Source of the DNA: a bacterium
GTDB lineage: Bacteria > Zhuqueibacterota > QNDG01 > JAFGCO01
NCBI GenBank assembly: GCA_016930535.1
Contig: JAFGGN010000065.1
Coordinates: forward strand, 105,439-169,438
Length of the DNA: 64,000 nt
Reading direction: 5' to 3'
The notes under the pieces are model-generated. The model searched no databases and was not told the origin of the DNA. It saw only the letters and a program-made list of their open reading frames with translations. Of the stretch, positions 1-8,667 are shown piece by piece. Each line of letters begins with the position of its first letter. Positions within the stretch are counted from its first letter, which is position 1. The position numbers were made by a program, and so were the translations under genes.

Positions 1-2
1 AG

Positions 3-410
3 AAAAATAAATGGTCCGGGGAGGACGAGGCGGGAAAAGCGTGGAACAGGTTTACGATGATACTGTTCTTCATATTAACGGGAATTCTTCCATTGGCCGG
101 AATGATTATTGGAATTGCCGGATCATTTTTTAAAACAAAAAAGTATCAGGCTGTTTTCCTTTTATTCTTTGCCATAGGTATGTTTGTTATGTATATACTT
201 GAAAAATCAGATTTCGGTCTGTTGTTTGGTATTTTGATTTCGATCTTTTTTTCCATCTATATGAATAAGTATACACTCAAATCAATCGCCGTAGCCGGTC
301 TTATTTTTATAGTTTTGGCACTGGGTTATAATCGTTTAATTTTAACCGATTATTGTCGAAATACTGTGCCGTCAGGGTGGAAATATCCTGTTTCAGGCAC
401 TAAATATTAG
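3..410 (+). CDS. Small multi-spanning membrane protein, probably 5'-truncated by the window edge
   Basis: No function recognised. From the ATG at 57 the frame gives 117 residues with about four hydrophobic segments (roughly residues 1-22, 30-46, 52-68 and 75-93), then a short polar tail with one Cys. The same frame is open without a stop back to base 3 and reads a plausible soluble start (KWSGEDEAGKAWNRF) directly into the first helix. I therefore suspect the true start lies upstream of the window and 57 is internal. The DNA is visibly A+T-richer than the genes after it. It converges on the esterase, with a strong hairpin at 491-525 between them. Seen: open frame and hydrophobic profile. Inferred: membrane location and truncation. 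Confidence 0.5.
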   Translation, partial: KNKWSGEDEAGKAWNRFTMILFFILTGILPLAGMIIGIAGSFFKTKKYQAVFLLFFAIGMFVMYILEKSDFGLLFGILISIFFSIYMNKYTLKSIAVAGLIFIVLALGYNRLILTDYCRNTVPSGWKYPVSGTKY

Positions 411-490
411 AAGACTTATAAAATTCCGGTTTTCCGCCATAAGAAATGAATGATGGAAAAGAGAGGTTGTTGAATCGTTTTAATCATATT

Positions 491-525
491 CAGACCGCCC
501 CGGATTTATCATCCGGGGCGGTCTG
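491..525. terminator. Strong bidirectional hairpin between convergent genes
   Basis: Perfect 15-bp arms (CAGACCGCCCCGGAT and its complement) enclose a 5-nt TTATC loop. It lies between the ends of the membrane protein (+) and the esterase (-). There is no long T-run on either side, so Rho or the stem alone may do the work. The position suits a shared terminator. Confidence 0.7.
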
Positions 526-547
526 ATGTTCTAATAATATATTTCTT

Positions 548-579
548 CTCTTTGCGTTCTCTGCGCCTCTGCGGTTTTC
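548..579 (-). repeat. Word-like repeat of the CGCAGAGGCGCAGAG family
   Basis: Read on the minus strand this is GAAAACCGCAGAGGCGCAG followed by AGAACGCAAAGAG. Related strings lie at 2890-2933 and 40028-40060 on the plus strand. It sits just past the stop of the esterase gene. It is non-coding and the function is unknown. Confidence 0.6.
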
Positions 580-600
580 CTTCAACAATCCGAAAAATTC

Positions 601-2628
601 CTATTTCAGCAGCAGCATCTTGATGGTCCGTATTTTGTCCGCCGCCTGCATGCGGCAGTAATAGATCCCTGAATCTGCTTCAAATCCCCTGCTGTTTCGG
701 CCGTTCCAGATGACCGTGTATTCACCGGGCGGCTGTTCCTGATCGATCAGTGTTCTCACTTCCTGACCCAGGATGTTCAATATCCGGATGGTCAGATGCT
801 GCTCACGGGTAATCGCATACCGGATCACGGTCGACTGATTGAATGGATTCGGATAATTGTTCTTTAGTACAAAATCCTCTTTTCCAATACGAACGTATTC
901 TTTGCCCACACCTGTGACGGTTGCCTCGTTCGGATGCAGCATCACATCGTCGATGGTCCATTTTGGAAAACCATTGGCAGGGTCGTTGATCACTTTGAAC
1001 CGGAACATCAATTCCCCGGTTTCAGGCCGCGTAAAATCTTCAAGCGGTATGACTGAAATTCCGAACTCATCCCGGATACCCGTGGTCGCGTCTCCTGCCT
1101 GTGTCCAGCTTTGTCCCGCGTTCGTGCTGATTTCCGCATAGCCCGTATCACCCGGGGAAAAATCATATTTGGCCGAATACGAGAGGCAGGCCGTCTTCAG
1201 TGATGAAAGATTGAAAGAAGAAAAGAAGGTGACCGTGCAGGTGTCCGCATCCTTATAGGTTTTGTTCTGTCTGCTGTAAAGCGAATAATCTCCGCTTGTC
1301 GCATTGACCGCCGACCGTCTCAATCCCCAGCCGTATTCGGAAATCCATTGCATGTCTCCTGATTCAAAATCGTCGATGCCGTTTGTCACCGTGATCCCAC
1401 AGCGTAATGTGTCATTTTCCTTATTGTCATCTTCCGGAAACAGGGTGATGCAGGTCAGATCATAGCGGTCCCCGTAAAGTGTCCGGATCTTATCGAACAC
1501 CAGTTCCCGCTTTTCCATACTTTCGAATTTGTCAGATATGCGGTTGTCCTCATAAACGACGATCCCGCTTGAATCGATGGTAAAAACGGCGGGTACAGCG
1601 GATGCATCGTTCAACCCCCCGTTCTGCATCAGGACATTCGGCCTTAAATTCATGTACTTCGGCAGGGTTTTCAGGCCGAAAACCAGGGACCGCGGAGTGA
1701 TATCATCAGCGGGAAACGACAGTTCGGATAATCTGTACTGTCTGAAAAAGTTCCAGATTTCCGAACCGGCGTTGATGTCCCTGTTCGTATAACCGACCTG
1801 GGGTATATCGTAGGCCGCTCCCGGCCATGTATGACCTCCATTGATCACCTTGATCTGAACGATCTTGCAGCCGGTTCCCTGGTTTGAATAGGTCATTTTT
1901 TCAACCGTGGTACTGTCGCCCTGATTCACATCGGGGATTATTACGGTGTCCGCTTTTGAACAGATGTTCAGGTCCTGCCAGAATTCCGAAGTCATTTCCG
2001 CGGACCTGTAGGAATCCTCGGTCCCGTGAATGCTCATAAAGGGCATGGGCCTTTTTAATTCGGCATTCAGCATCACACCCCCGCCGATACCGCCGGATAC
2101 ACTTGTAATGGCCGCAAACCGGTCGGGCAATTCGATGGCGAGCTTGCAGCTGAAAGAACCGCCGGCCGACGAACCGCATGCGTAAATCTGATCATTGTTT
2201 ATCCGGTACAGTTCATTGAGCGAATCCAGCAGCGCGTCGATAAATCCGATGCCGTTCACGGGATCCGCGACATCGGTAAACCAGCCGCCCAGGGATCCGT
2301 TTTCCAGGATCCCTGTCGGATACACAACAATAAAACCCGCGGTATCCGCGACCGCATTCATTTTCGAGTAACCCATCTGCCATGCCCCGTCGAAACCGGT
2401 GTTGCTGCCGTGAAAATTCATGATCAGGGGCAGGCTGTCCAGAACCGCATAATCTGAGGGCAGAAAAATCATATAGTCTCTCGTTCTTCCTTCAAATTGA
2501 ATCGTCTCCCTCGCCGCCTGTGCGATGGATCCGGACGGAAGAAAAAACGGACCCGTGATCATCAGAATGGCGAGGATGCATTTTATGATGTGATTCACAG
2601 GCAATGGCAGATGGTATTTGGTACGCAT
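601..2628 (-). CDS. Secreted PHB-depolymerase/feruloyl-esterase-like hydrolase with T9SS sorting domain
   Basis: 675 residues. A Sec signal peptide is at about 12-38. An alpha/beta-hydrolase domain of the LpqC / PHB-depolymerase esterase group (about 45-300) has the nucleophile elbow GSSAGG (Ser154), a later HGTED acid region and GGHTWPG carrying the likely catalytic His. A middle jelly-roll-like domain at about 420-570 could bind carbohydrate or only space the domains. The C-terminal 85 residues are a T9SS type A / FlgD-like sorting domain (NYPNPFNQSTVIRY ... KMLLLK), so the product should be exported and attached or released at the cell surface. The start ATG at 2628 has AAGGAG upstream. 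The likely substrate is a polyester or a feruloyl/acetyl ester of plant polysaccharide; the sequence does not decide. It is transcribed alone, away from the next gene. Confidence 0.85.
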   Translation of the reverse strand: MRTKYHLPLPVNHIIKCILAILMITGPFFLPSGSIAQAARETIQFEGRTRDYMIFLPSDYAVLDSLPLIMNFHGSNTGFDGAWQMGYSKMNAVADTAGFIVVYPTGILENGSLGGWFTDVADPVNGIGFIDALLDSLNELYRINNDQIYACGSSAGGSFSCKLAIELPDRFAAITSVSGGIGGGVMLNAELKRPMPFMSIHGTEDSYRSAEMTSEFWQDLNICSKADTVIIPDVNQGDSTTVEKMTYSNQGTGCKIVQIKVINGGHTWPGAAYDIPQVGYTNRDINAGSEIWNFFRQYRLSELSFPADDITPRSLVFGLKTLPKYMNLRPNVLMQNGGLNDASAVPAVFTIDSSGIVVYEDNRISDKFESMEKRELVFDKIRTLYGDRYDLTCITLFPEDDNKENDTLRCGITVTNGIDDFESGDMQWISEYGWGLRRSAVNATSGDYSLYSRQNKTYKDADTCTVTFFSSFNLSSLKTACLSYSAKYDFSPGDTGYAEISTNAGQSWTQAGDATTGIRDEFGISVIPLEDFTRPETGELMFRFKVINDPANGFPKWTIDDVMLHPNEATVTGVGKEYVRIGKEDFVLKNNYPNPFNQSTVIRYAITREQHLTIRILNILGQEVRTLIDQEQPPGEYTVIWNGRNSRGFEADSGIYYCRMQAADKIRTIKMLLLK

Positions 2629-3052
2629 TTACATCTCCTTCAAAGAATGTTGATATGGACCGGATTAAAAGGATACATCAATTTACTCCCCTGAAATCCG
2701 GAATCAACGGTTTCCCGACAACCAGCCGGATTTGTGGAATGAACAGCGGGAATATGCGTATAAAATACATGTCCGGCAGTCCGTGGTCCTGTTACAGATG
2801 TTGAAAGAAGGGGAAAACCGAAGGGGCAGGGCACAGAGAATAAAAGTGTAGAAGAGTAAAAGGGTAGAAGCGTAGAAGGGTGAAAGCGAAAAAAACACAA
2901 AACCGCAAAGGCACAGTGGACGCAGAGAGAGATTATTTTTTACTGGACAGCCATCCTGGCCGTCCATGTGCCAGACTCCCGTATTAAAAAAGTGAAAGAA
3001 TAAAAAATTTTTTCTGGTTTAAATCGGTTTCCATGTATACATTCTTTTATAT
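2629..3052. other. Spacer of about 420 bp with two word-like repeats
   Basis: Divergent spacer between the esterase and the next membrane protein. No credible gene is present; the short frames here have no ribosome site or family signature. Bases 2841-2886 hold a GTAGAAGGGT-type string (GTAGAAGAGTAAAAGGGTAG and onward). Bases 2890-2933 hold the CGCAGAG-type string on the plus strand. The same two families recur side by side, in the other order, at 40028-40096. The last 50 bases are A+T-rich and probably hold the promoter of the next gene. Confidence 0.6.
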
Positions 3053-3514
3053 ATGCAGCCGATCAATATCGTAAACAGAAAAACCAGACATGACAGGCTG
3101 GCGCCGTTCTGGGCGGCCGGTCTGATCATATTAGGGACTGTCGGCGTGTCGACGATCCGGATCGATTGGGGATATTTCTGGAAAGGATACGTTCTGGATA
3201 TGACCGGTCCGGCATGGAACTATATTTTATTCCGCGGCCTGTTTACCGCTTATTCGGAAAATATCTGGACCCGTTTTTTTACACCCGTGAGAACCCTGAT
3301 TATTTTCCTGATCGTCTGCTTCGGCATAGAAACCGCCCAGTATCTGCATCTGTACGATGCCACATTCGATCCGTGGGATTTCTTGGCCTATATTTCAATT
3401 CTGGCGCCGCTGTTTCTGCTGGACACCTGTGTTTCGATGGGAGATGACAGCCATAAGACCAAAGAACAAAGATCAAAGAACAAAGATCAAAGAAAAACAG
3501 TGAACACATTCTGA
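3053..3514 (+). CDS. Small VanZ/DUF2809-like membrane protein
   Basis: 153 residues with about four hydrophobic segments. The most distinctive stretch is GIETAQYLHLYDATFDPWDF near residue 95, a pattern I associate with small uncharacterised integral membrane proteins of the VanZ/DUF2809 type; this is not certain. There is no clear Shine-Dalgarno before the ATG. The last 20 or so codons are encoded by the AAAGAACAAAGATC repeat and give a Lys/Gln-rich tail unlike the rest. The conserved part ends near residue 132, so the tail was probably acquired when the repeat arrived. It ends 25 bp before the GH97 gene and could share its transcript. Confidence 0.65.
   Translation: MQPINIVNRKTRHDRLAPFWAAGLIILGTVGVSTIRIDWGYFWKGYVLDMTGPAWNYILFRGLFTAYSENIWTRFFTPVRTLIIFLIVCFGIETAQYLHLYDATFDPWDFLAYISILAPLFLLDTCVSMGDDSHKTKEQRSKNKDQRKTVNTF
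3455..3494 (+). repeat. AAAGAACAAAG word repeat inside the 3' end of a gene
   Basis: About five A-rich units (AAGACC AAAGAACAAAGATC and so on). Same family as 23527-23574, 39211-39250, 39884-39931 and 52418-52451, always in the same orientation in this window. Here it is translated as the tail of the preceding membrane protein. Confidence 0.75.
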
Positions 3515-3539
3515 AAAGATCGTCAGGAAGGGAATCAAT

Positions 3540-5657
3540 ATGAATCGATTGAATCGGACTGTCTTGAGTATGCTTTTGATTTTATTGTCCGCCTGTACAC
3601 AGAAAAAAACAATCATCCGTGTTTCGTCTCCGGATCAGGCTAATTGTGTGGAATTCGGATTGTCCGGCGATCGGGCGCCGTATTACCGTGTCAGGCACAA
3701 CGGTCAGGTCGTGATCGACTCTTCCGGCATGGGATTCGACTTCAGGGGACAGCCTCAGCTGAAGAGCGGACTTCGCATCCTGCGCACCGAGCTGAATGAA
3801 ATGGATGAAACCTGGGAAATGCCGTGGGGCGAACAAAGAACGGTACGCAATCACTATCATGAGCTTGTCGTACGGCTGGAAGAAGTCCAGGCTCCGAACC
3901 GGCGCCTCGAACTCATTTTCAGGGCCTACGATGACGGGATCGCGTTCCGGTACGCGTTTCCAGCGCAAAAGGGCGCAGACAGCCTGATCATTATGGATGA
4001 AAACACGGAGTTTCAGCTCACGGGCGACCATACTGTCTGGTGGATCCCCGGAGACTGGGACATTTATGAGCATCTGTACAACACCACGAAAGTGTCCGGA
4101 ATCGATGCAACGGTACTGAGAGACGATCCTAATCTGGCGCAGACCTACATACCCGGCAATGCCGTGGACACCCCGGTGACCTTCCGCACTGCGGAAGGCC
4201 TGCATCTGAGCATTCATGAAGCCAACCTGACGGATTATGCGGGCATGACCCTGAAGGTGGACACCGCATCCTGCCTCCTGACAAGCGGTCTTGTCGGTTC
4301 CGACAGGCTGGGATACCGGGTCAAACGGGCCCTGCCGTTCAAAACCCCGTGGCGTACCCTGCAGATCGCGGACAGGGCTGCGGATCTGATCATGTCCAAC
4401 CTGATCGTCAATTTGAACGAGCCGAATAAAATCGGCGATGTGAGCTGGTTCAAACCAAAAAAGTATGTGGGCATCTGGTGGGCCATGCATATCGGAACGG
4501 CCTCATGGGATTACGGGATGACACTGGATGAAGCAGGGAAGTGGGTCGATACCGGAAATGCGCACGGAAGGCACGGGGCCACGACGGAGAACGCCAAACG
4601 ATATATCGACTTCGCCGCGGAAAACGGAATCGGGGGCGTGCTCATCGAGGGCTGGAACACGGGCTGGGAGCGCTGGTTCGGCATCGAGGACCGGGAAGGC
4701 GTATTCGATTTTGTGACGCCCTATCCGGATTACGATATCGAAGCGGTCGCGGCATACGCCAAAGAAAAAGGCGTGAATATTATCATGCATCATGAAACGT
4801 CCGCGGCCCCGCGAACATACGAGCAGCAGCTGGATACGGCGTATCAGATGATGAATCGATTGGGCATTCATGCCGTTAAAACGGGTTATGTCGGGAAAAT
4901 CATACCCAAAGGAGAATATCATCACGGGCAGTGGATGGTCAACCATTACCGCAAGGTGCTGGAAACCGCGGCAAAGTACCAAATTGCCGTGGATGTGCAT
5001 GAGCCCGTCAAAGACACGGGCATCCGGCGCACGTACCCCAACGCGATTTCACGGGAAGGTCTCCGGGGACAGGAGTACAATGCATGGGCCTCCGACGGGG
5101 GCAATCCTCCGGAGCATCTGCCCATCGTGGCATTCACGAGAATGCTGGCCGGTCCGATCGACTTTACGCCGGGCGTGTTCGATATCACTCTGCCCATGAA
5201 AGAGAAGAACCAGATCAACACCACGCTCGCCCAGCAGCTGGCCCTGTATGTCGTGATTTACAGCCCCATACAAATGGCCTGCGATCTGCCTGAAAATTAT
5301 GAAAACCGGTCCGCTTTTCAGTTTATCAGGGACGTGGGCGTCGACTGGGAACGGACCCTGGTTTTGAACGGCGAAGTGGGCGATTTCGTGACCATCGCGC
5401 GGGAGGAAAGGAACACGGGCAGCTGGTTCGTGGGAAGCATCACGGATGAAAACGAAAGGGAAATCACCATCGACTTCGGTTTCCTGGAACCGGACATAGC
5501 CTATCCTGCCCGTATTTACCGGGACGGGGAGGAAGCGCATTACCGGAACCGGCCGCTCGATATACGCATCGAACAGACGGACATACACCGGGGAGACACC
5601 AGAACATTCAGGCTGGCACCGGGCGGCGGACTGGCGATCAGTCTGATGGTGCCGTAA
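3540..5657 (+). CDS. Glycoside hydrolase family 97 alpha-glucosidase, lipoprotein (SusB-like)
   Basis: 705 residues. The lipoprotein signal ends in LILLSAC (Cys19), so it is anchored in the envelope, most likely facing the periplasm. GH97 layout: N-terminal beta-sandwich (about 28-290), a (beta/alpha)8 barrel beginning at YVGIWWAMH (residue 308 on), and a C-terminal beta domain. Three glutamates, Glu419 (MHHET), Glu488 (VDVHEP) and Glu512 (GLRGQEYN), have exactly the spacing of Bacteroides SusB Glu439, Glu508 and Glu532. This points to the inverting, calcium-dependent alpha-glucosidase type rather than the retaining galactosidase type, which lacks these acids. The role would be hydrolysis of malto-oligosaccharides or related alpha-glucans. 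The ATG has AGGAAGGG upstream. A GH13 gene follows after the toxin-antitoxin insert. Confidence 0.92.
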   Translation: MNRLNRTVLSMLLILLSACTQKKTIIRVSSPDQANCVEFGLSGDRAPYYRVRHNGQVVIDSSGMGFDFRGQPQLKSGLRILRTELNEMDETWEMPWGEQRTVRNHYHELVVRLEEVQAPNRRLELIFRAYDDGIAFRYAFPAQKGADSLIIMDENTEFQLTGDHTVWWIPGDWDIYEHLYNTTKVSGIDATVLRDDPNLAQTYIPGNAVDTPVTFRTAEGLHLSIHEANLTDYAGMTLKVDTASCLLTSGLVGSDRLGYRVKRALPFKTPWRTLQIADRAADLIMSNLIVNLNEPNKIGDVSWFKPKKYVGIWWAMHIGTASWDYGMTLDEAGKWVDTGNAHGRHGATTENAKRYIDFAAENGIGGVLIEGWNTGWERWFGIEDREGVFDFVTPYPDYDIEAVAAYAKEKGVNIIMHHETSAAPRTYEQQLDTAYQMMNRLGIHAVKTGYVGKIIPKGEYHHGQWMVNHYRKVLETAAKYQIAVDVHEPVKDTGIRRTYPNAISREGLRGQEYNAWASDGGNPPEHLPIVAFTRMLAGPIDFTPGVFDITLPMKEKNQINTTLAQQLALYVVIYSPIQMACDLPENYENRSAFQFIRDVGVDWERTLVLNGEVGDFVTIAREERNTGSWFVGSITDENEREITIDFGFLEPDIAYPARIYRDGEEAHYRNRPLDIRIEQTDIHRGDTRTFRLAPGGGLAISLMVP

Positions 5658-5667
5658 TAAAAACAGT

Positions 5668-5696
5668 TTGACTATTTCCATAATCGGACCTATATT
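5668..5696 (+). promoter_or_regulatory. Sigma-70-like promoter of the toxin-antitoxin module
   Basis: TTGACT at 5668-5673, a 17-nt spacer and TATATT at 5691-5696 lie in the 71 bp between the GH97 stop and the toxin start. The predicted start site (about 5703) falls inside the palindrome at 5700-5711. Confidence 0.6.
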
Positions 5697-5699
5697 AGA

Positions 5700-5711
5700 G
5701 TACAATTGTAC
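5700..5711. promoter_or_regulatory. Palindromic operator GTACAATTGTAC
   Basis: Perfect 12-bp palindrome 3 bp after the -10 box and 17 bp before the TTG start of the PIN gene. This is where an antitoxin or toxin-antitoxin complex would block transcription, as in vapBC and phd/doc operons. The site is seen; its role is inferred from position. Confidence 0.55.
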
Positions 5712-5728
5712 AACTGAAGAGGCATGTA

Positions 5729-6121
5729 TTGAAGGTTGTCGTTGACACGTCGGTTATCATGTCCATTCTTGTTAATGAAGAACATAAGTCAAATATTATC
5801 ATGGCTACAAAAAATGCCGATATTGTTGCACCTGCTTCATTGCACTGGGAAATCGGCAATGCCTTTTCTGCCATGTTTAAAAGAAATCGAATCAGTATGA
5901 ATCAAGCGACAAAGGCATTGTCTTTTTACTACAAAATTCCAATACGATTTGTTGATATCGATTTGGAATCTGCGATAAAATTGTCAAATCAATGCAGAAT
6001 TTGTGCTTATGATGCCTATTTTATCATTTGTGCCCAAATCGAAAAAGCAGCGCTTATTACTTTGGATAAAGGATTAGAACAAGTTACAAGAGAACTGGGA
6101 TTAAAAGTAATCGGGGTATAG
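5729..6121 (+). CDS. PIN-domain toxin, VapC-like ribonuclease
   Basis: 130 residues, the normal size of a single PIN domain. Acidic residues expected for Mg-dependent RNase activity are visible: Asp in MKVVVDTSVIM at the start, Glu in LHWEIGNAF, Asp in CAYDAYF and Asp in LITLDKGLEQ near the end. Start is TTG at 5729 after GAAGAGG. The antitoxin start follows after a single base, so the pair is translationally coupled with the toxin first, the reverse of the usual order. The DNA is visibly A+T-richer than the two glycosidase genes around it, suggesting recent transfer. Target (tRNA, rRNA or mRNA) cannot be told from sequence. Confidence 0.88.
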   Translation: MKVVVDTSVIMSILVNEEHKSNIIMATKNADIVAPASLHWEIGNAFSAMFKRNRISMNQATKALSFYYKIPIRFVDIDLESAIKLSNQCRICAYDAYFIICAQIEKAALITLDKGLEQVTRELGLKVIGV

Positions 6122-6122
6122 G

Positions 6123-6341
6123 ATGGTAAAGTATACGTATTCGCAGGCCCGTCAGAATTTTGCCACTGTATTGAATAAAGCACAATCTGAGGGTGAAGTT
6201 CTTGTCCAACGCAAGGATGGGTCATCATTCGTGATAAAACCATATAAATTGAACAAGTCACCATTGGATGTTCAAGGTGTCCATGTGAATCTGTCATCTT
6301 CTGAAATAGTCGATATCGTTCAGGAAACCCGAAGAAAATAG
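6123..6341 (+). CDS. Phd/YefM-type antitoxin
   Basis: 72 residues. The N-terminal half (ARQNFATVLNKAQSEGEV, then VQRKDGSSFVIKP) has the Phd/YefM fold pattern: a DNA-binding dimer unit followed by a short C-terminal tail that would wrap the toxin. The family partners Doc, RelE or PIN toxins; here the neighbour is a PIN protein. It probably binds the palindrome at 5700-5711. The ATG lies 1 base after the toxin stop. Its base composition matches the toxin, not the flanks. Confidence 0.85.
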   Translation: MVKYTYSQARQNFATVLNKAQSEGEVLVQRKDGSSFVIKPYKLNKSPLDVQGVHVNLSSSEIVDIVQETRRK

Positions 6342-6426
6342 GCTTGCCTGTTTCCGGGATGATTACTGGCATTGTTCAGGAGAGATGAGATGTCAGATCC
6401 AAAAAACCCCTTCAGGAGTATAAATC

Positions 6427-8151
6427 ATGAATAAAAAAATCAATTTTAGTGTCGCCATCGGTTTGATCGGAAGCATGATTATCGCCCAAACACAGGATCC
6501 CGCCTCCGCATGGACCGTGACCGGCAGGGCCAATCGTCCCCCGGGCCCGGAATGGGCGGAAAATGCGGTGTTTTACCAGATCTATCCGCAGACCTACTAT
6601 GATTCCAACGGCGACGGCGTAGGGGACCTGGAGGGCATTATCCAGAAACTGGATTACGTGAAAGGCCTGGGTGCCGGCGCCATCTGGCTGAATCCGTTTT
6701 GCGAATCGCCCTTCCGGGACGCCGGATACGACGCCTCAGATTTTTACAAGGTCGCGCCCCGTTACGGAACGCTCGAGGACGCGAAACGGCTGTTCGAAGA
6801 AGCGCACAAGCGGGATCTGCGCATTATCCTCGATTACGTGCCCAGTTACACGAGCATCGACCACCCGTGGTTCATTGCCTCCTGCGATCCGGAACCCAAC
6901 AAGTATTCCAACTGGTACGTGTGGACAGGCAGCACCTGGTTTCCCGGCATGGAAAAATACAGGGCCGGATTCATCCAGGGGTATTGTGAACGCGACGGCA
7001 TGTTCATGAACAATTTTTTCTGGCATCAGCCCGCGCTGAACTACGGATACGCGCATTTGGACCCGGACCAGCCCTGGCAGCTGCCCGTGGATCATCCGGA
7101 CGTGATGGCGCTCAAGGAGGAGATGAAAAACGTCATGCGGTTCTGGCTCGACATGGGCTGTGACGGATTCCGCTGCGACATGGCCGGATCGCTCGTGAAG
7201 AACGATGACGGAACGGAGACGGCCAGATACTGGATGACGGTGCGGGATTTTCTGGATGCCGAATACCCCGGCACGTTCACCGTGGCCGAATGGTCCTATC
7301 CCAAGGACGCCGTCAACAAGGGCGGATTCACTTCGGATTTTTTCCACTGGTTCGGTGCGTACGACGATCTGTTCCAGAAGGAGAAAATCCGCAATCCCAA
7401 TCATGACGGGCACAGCTTTTTCGATTCGGAAGGCAAAGGCGACATCGCCCATTTTGTCGAAGCGTACATGGACCAGTACCTGGACAGCCGGGACCGCGGA
7501 TACATTGCCGTGCCCTTCGGCAATCACGATATCGAACGGATCAGGAACAACGGCCGGACCGAGGATGACCTGGCCGTGATCTTCGCCTTCGCACTGACCC
7601 TTCCCGGCACGCCGTTCATTTACTACGGTGACGAAATCGGCATGAAACAGCTGCACGGTATGCCGCATACGGAGGGCAGTTACATGGGACGCGCCGGAGA
7701 CCGGACGCCCATGCAGTGGAACAGCGGGACGAACAAGGGATTCTCGACGGCCGCAGCCGGGGACCTCTACAGGGCTGTGGATATGTCGGCCGATGCGCCG
7801 GATGTGGCCTCCCAGGAGAAAGATCCAAAGTCGCTCCTCAACAGGGTCAGGACCCTGATTGCGCTTCACAATGCGGAACCCGCACTCAGGGCCTATGCGG
7901 AATTCGTGCCCGTATACGCCAAAAAGGATACCTATCCGTTCGCCTATGTCCGGGCCAATGGAACCGACAGGCTGCTCGTGGTCCTGAATCCGGCGAACCG
8001 GGAGGTCAGGGCATCGTTCGTATTGAATTACGATTTCAGCAAACCCGCGCTCATCTCAGGGGACGGCACCATCCGTGCCGGCAGGCAGGATGTATCGGTT
8101 GTCATGGGACCCGTGAGCTACGCGGTTTTCAGGGTGGATTTAATGAACTAG
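6427..8151 (+). CDS. GH13 alpha-amylase-family enzyme, exported, with altered region I
   Basis: 574 residues; signal-like N-terminus (about 1-22), then a GH13 barrel of the oligo-1,6-glucosidase / trehalose-synthase / neopullulanase-like broad group. Catalytic triad seen: nucleophile Asp251 (GFRCDMAG), acid/base Glu288 (TVAEWSYP), Asp368 (FGNHDIER). The DSNGDGVGDLEGI calcium-site-like motif is present. Odd: conserved region I, normally D-x-V-x-N-H, reads DYVPSYTS (Asp136, Ser140, Tyr141), so the usual Asn-His pair is replaced. The enzyme may still be active but with changed subsite -1 contacts. AGGAG precedes the ATG. It sits with GH97 as an alpha-glucan pair separated by the toxin-antitoxin insert. 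Exact specificity is open. Confidence 0.88.
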   Translation: MNKKINFSVAIGLIGSMIIAQTQDPASAWTVTGRANRPPGPEWAENAVFYQIYPQTYYDSNGDGVGDLEGIIQKLDYVKGLGAGAIWLNPFCESPFRDAGYDASDFYKVAPRYGTLEDAKRLFEEAHKRDLRIILDYVPSYTSIDHPWFIASCDPEPNKYSNWYVWTGSTWFPGMEKYRAGFIQGYCERDGMFMNNFFWHQPALNYGYAHLDPDQPWQLPVDHPDVMALKEEMKNVMRFWLDMGCDGFRCDMAGSLVKNDDGTETARYWMTVRDFLDAEYPGTFTVAEWSYPKDAVNKGGFTSDFFHWFGAYDDLFQKEKIRNPNHDGHSFFDSEGKGDIAHFVEAYMDQYLDSRDRGYIAVPFGNHDIERIRNNGRTEDDLAVIFAFALTLPGTPFIYYGDEIGMKQLHGMPHTEGSYMGRAGDRTPMQWNSGTNKGFSTAAAGDLYRAVDMSADAPDVASQEKDPKSLLNRVRTLIALHNAEPALRAYAEFVPVYAKKDTYPFAYVRANGTDRLLVVLNPANREVRASFVLNYDFSKPALISGDGTIRAGRQDVSVVMGPVSYAVFRVDLMN

Positions 8152-8235
8152 TTTTCAGCAAAGGATACGATTCGCCGGAAAAGCCGCGTGCCGGACCGGC
8201 GTAACGGTCCCGTTTATTAAAACCGGGAGGCTGCC

Positions 8236-8604
8236 GTGGATTTTTGCTGGGTGACCATTCATGTCAAAGACATGCCGGAATCGCTGCATTTTTACCGGGA
8301 TATCCTTGGATTAGAGGTTCACAGAAAAATGGATCCAGGTCCCGATATGCAGATTGTTTTTCTGGGATCCGGAAAAACGGAAATCGAGCTGATTTACCGG
8401 GCTGAAAGCACTGAATTGAATTATGGAAAAGATATTTCACTGGGATTTGTCGTCGATTCGGTGAATCAGGAAATCAAGCGACTGGAGAAAGAAGGTATTG
8501 CCGTCGAGTCGGGACCGTTTCAGCCCAATCCGCACATTCAATTTTTTTATATTCTGGATCCGAACGGAGTCCGGATTCAGTTTGTCGAGAATGTCGGGGA
8601 ATAG
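8236..8604 (+). CDS. VOC-superfamily protein (glyoxalase / dioxygenase-like)
   Basis: 122 residues, the length of one VOC unit with two beta-alpha-beta-beta-beta modules. WVTIHVKDMPESLHFYRDI at the start and FYILDPNGVRIQFVENV at the end are typical. Candidate metal ligands are His9 in the first strand, a Glu in TEIELIY and the final Glu of IQFVE, as in glyoxalase I. GTG start at 8236 with GGGAGG six bases upstream. Substrate unknown; the small size would fit lactoylglutathione lyase-like or other VOC enzymes. Confidence 0.82.
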   Translation: MDFCWVTIHVKDMPESLHFYRDILGLEVHRKMDPGPDMQIVFLGSGKTEIELIYRAESTELNYGKDISLGFVVDSVNQEIKRLEKEGIAVESGPFQPNPHIQFFYILDPNGVRIQFVENVGE

Positions 8605-8667
8605 GGATCATTTTCCGGCCGGCTGATTTACGCCTGCGTATCCTGCCCGATATCATGAAGGGACAAC

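Noticed and set aside
3582..4490. 302-residue minus-strand frame opposite the GH97 gene
   Set aside because: Shadow of the sense gene; no start signal and no recognisable domain.
6736..7869. Long minus-strand frame (377 residues) opposite the GH13 gene
   Set aside because: It is the shadow of a real gene; His/Val/Arg-rich composition, no family signature, no ribosome site.
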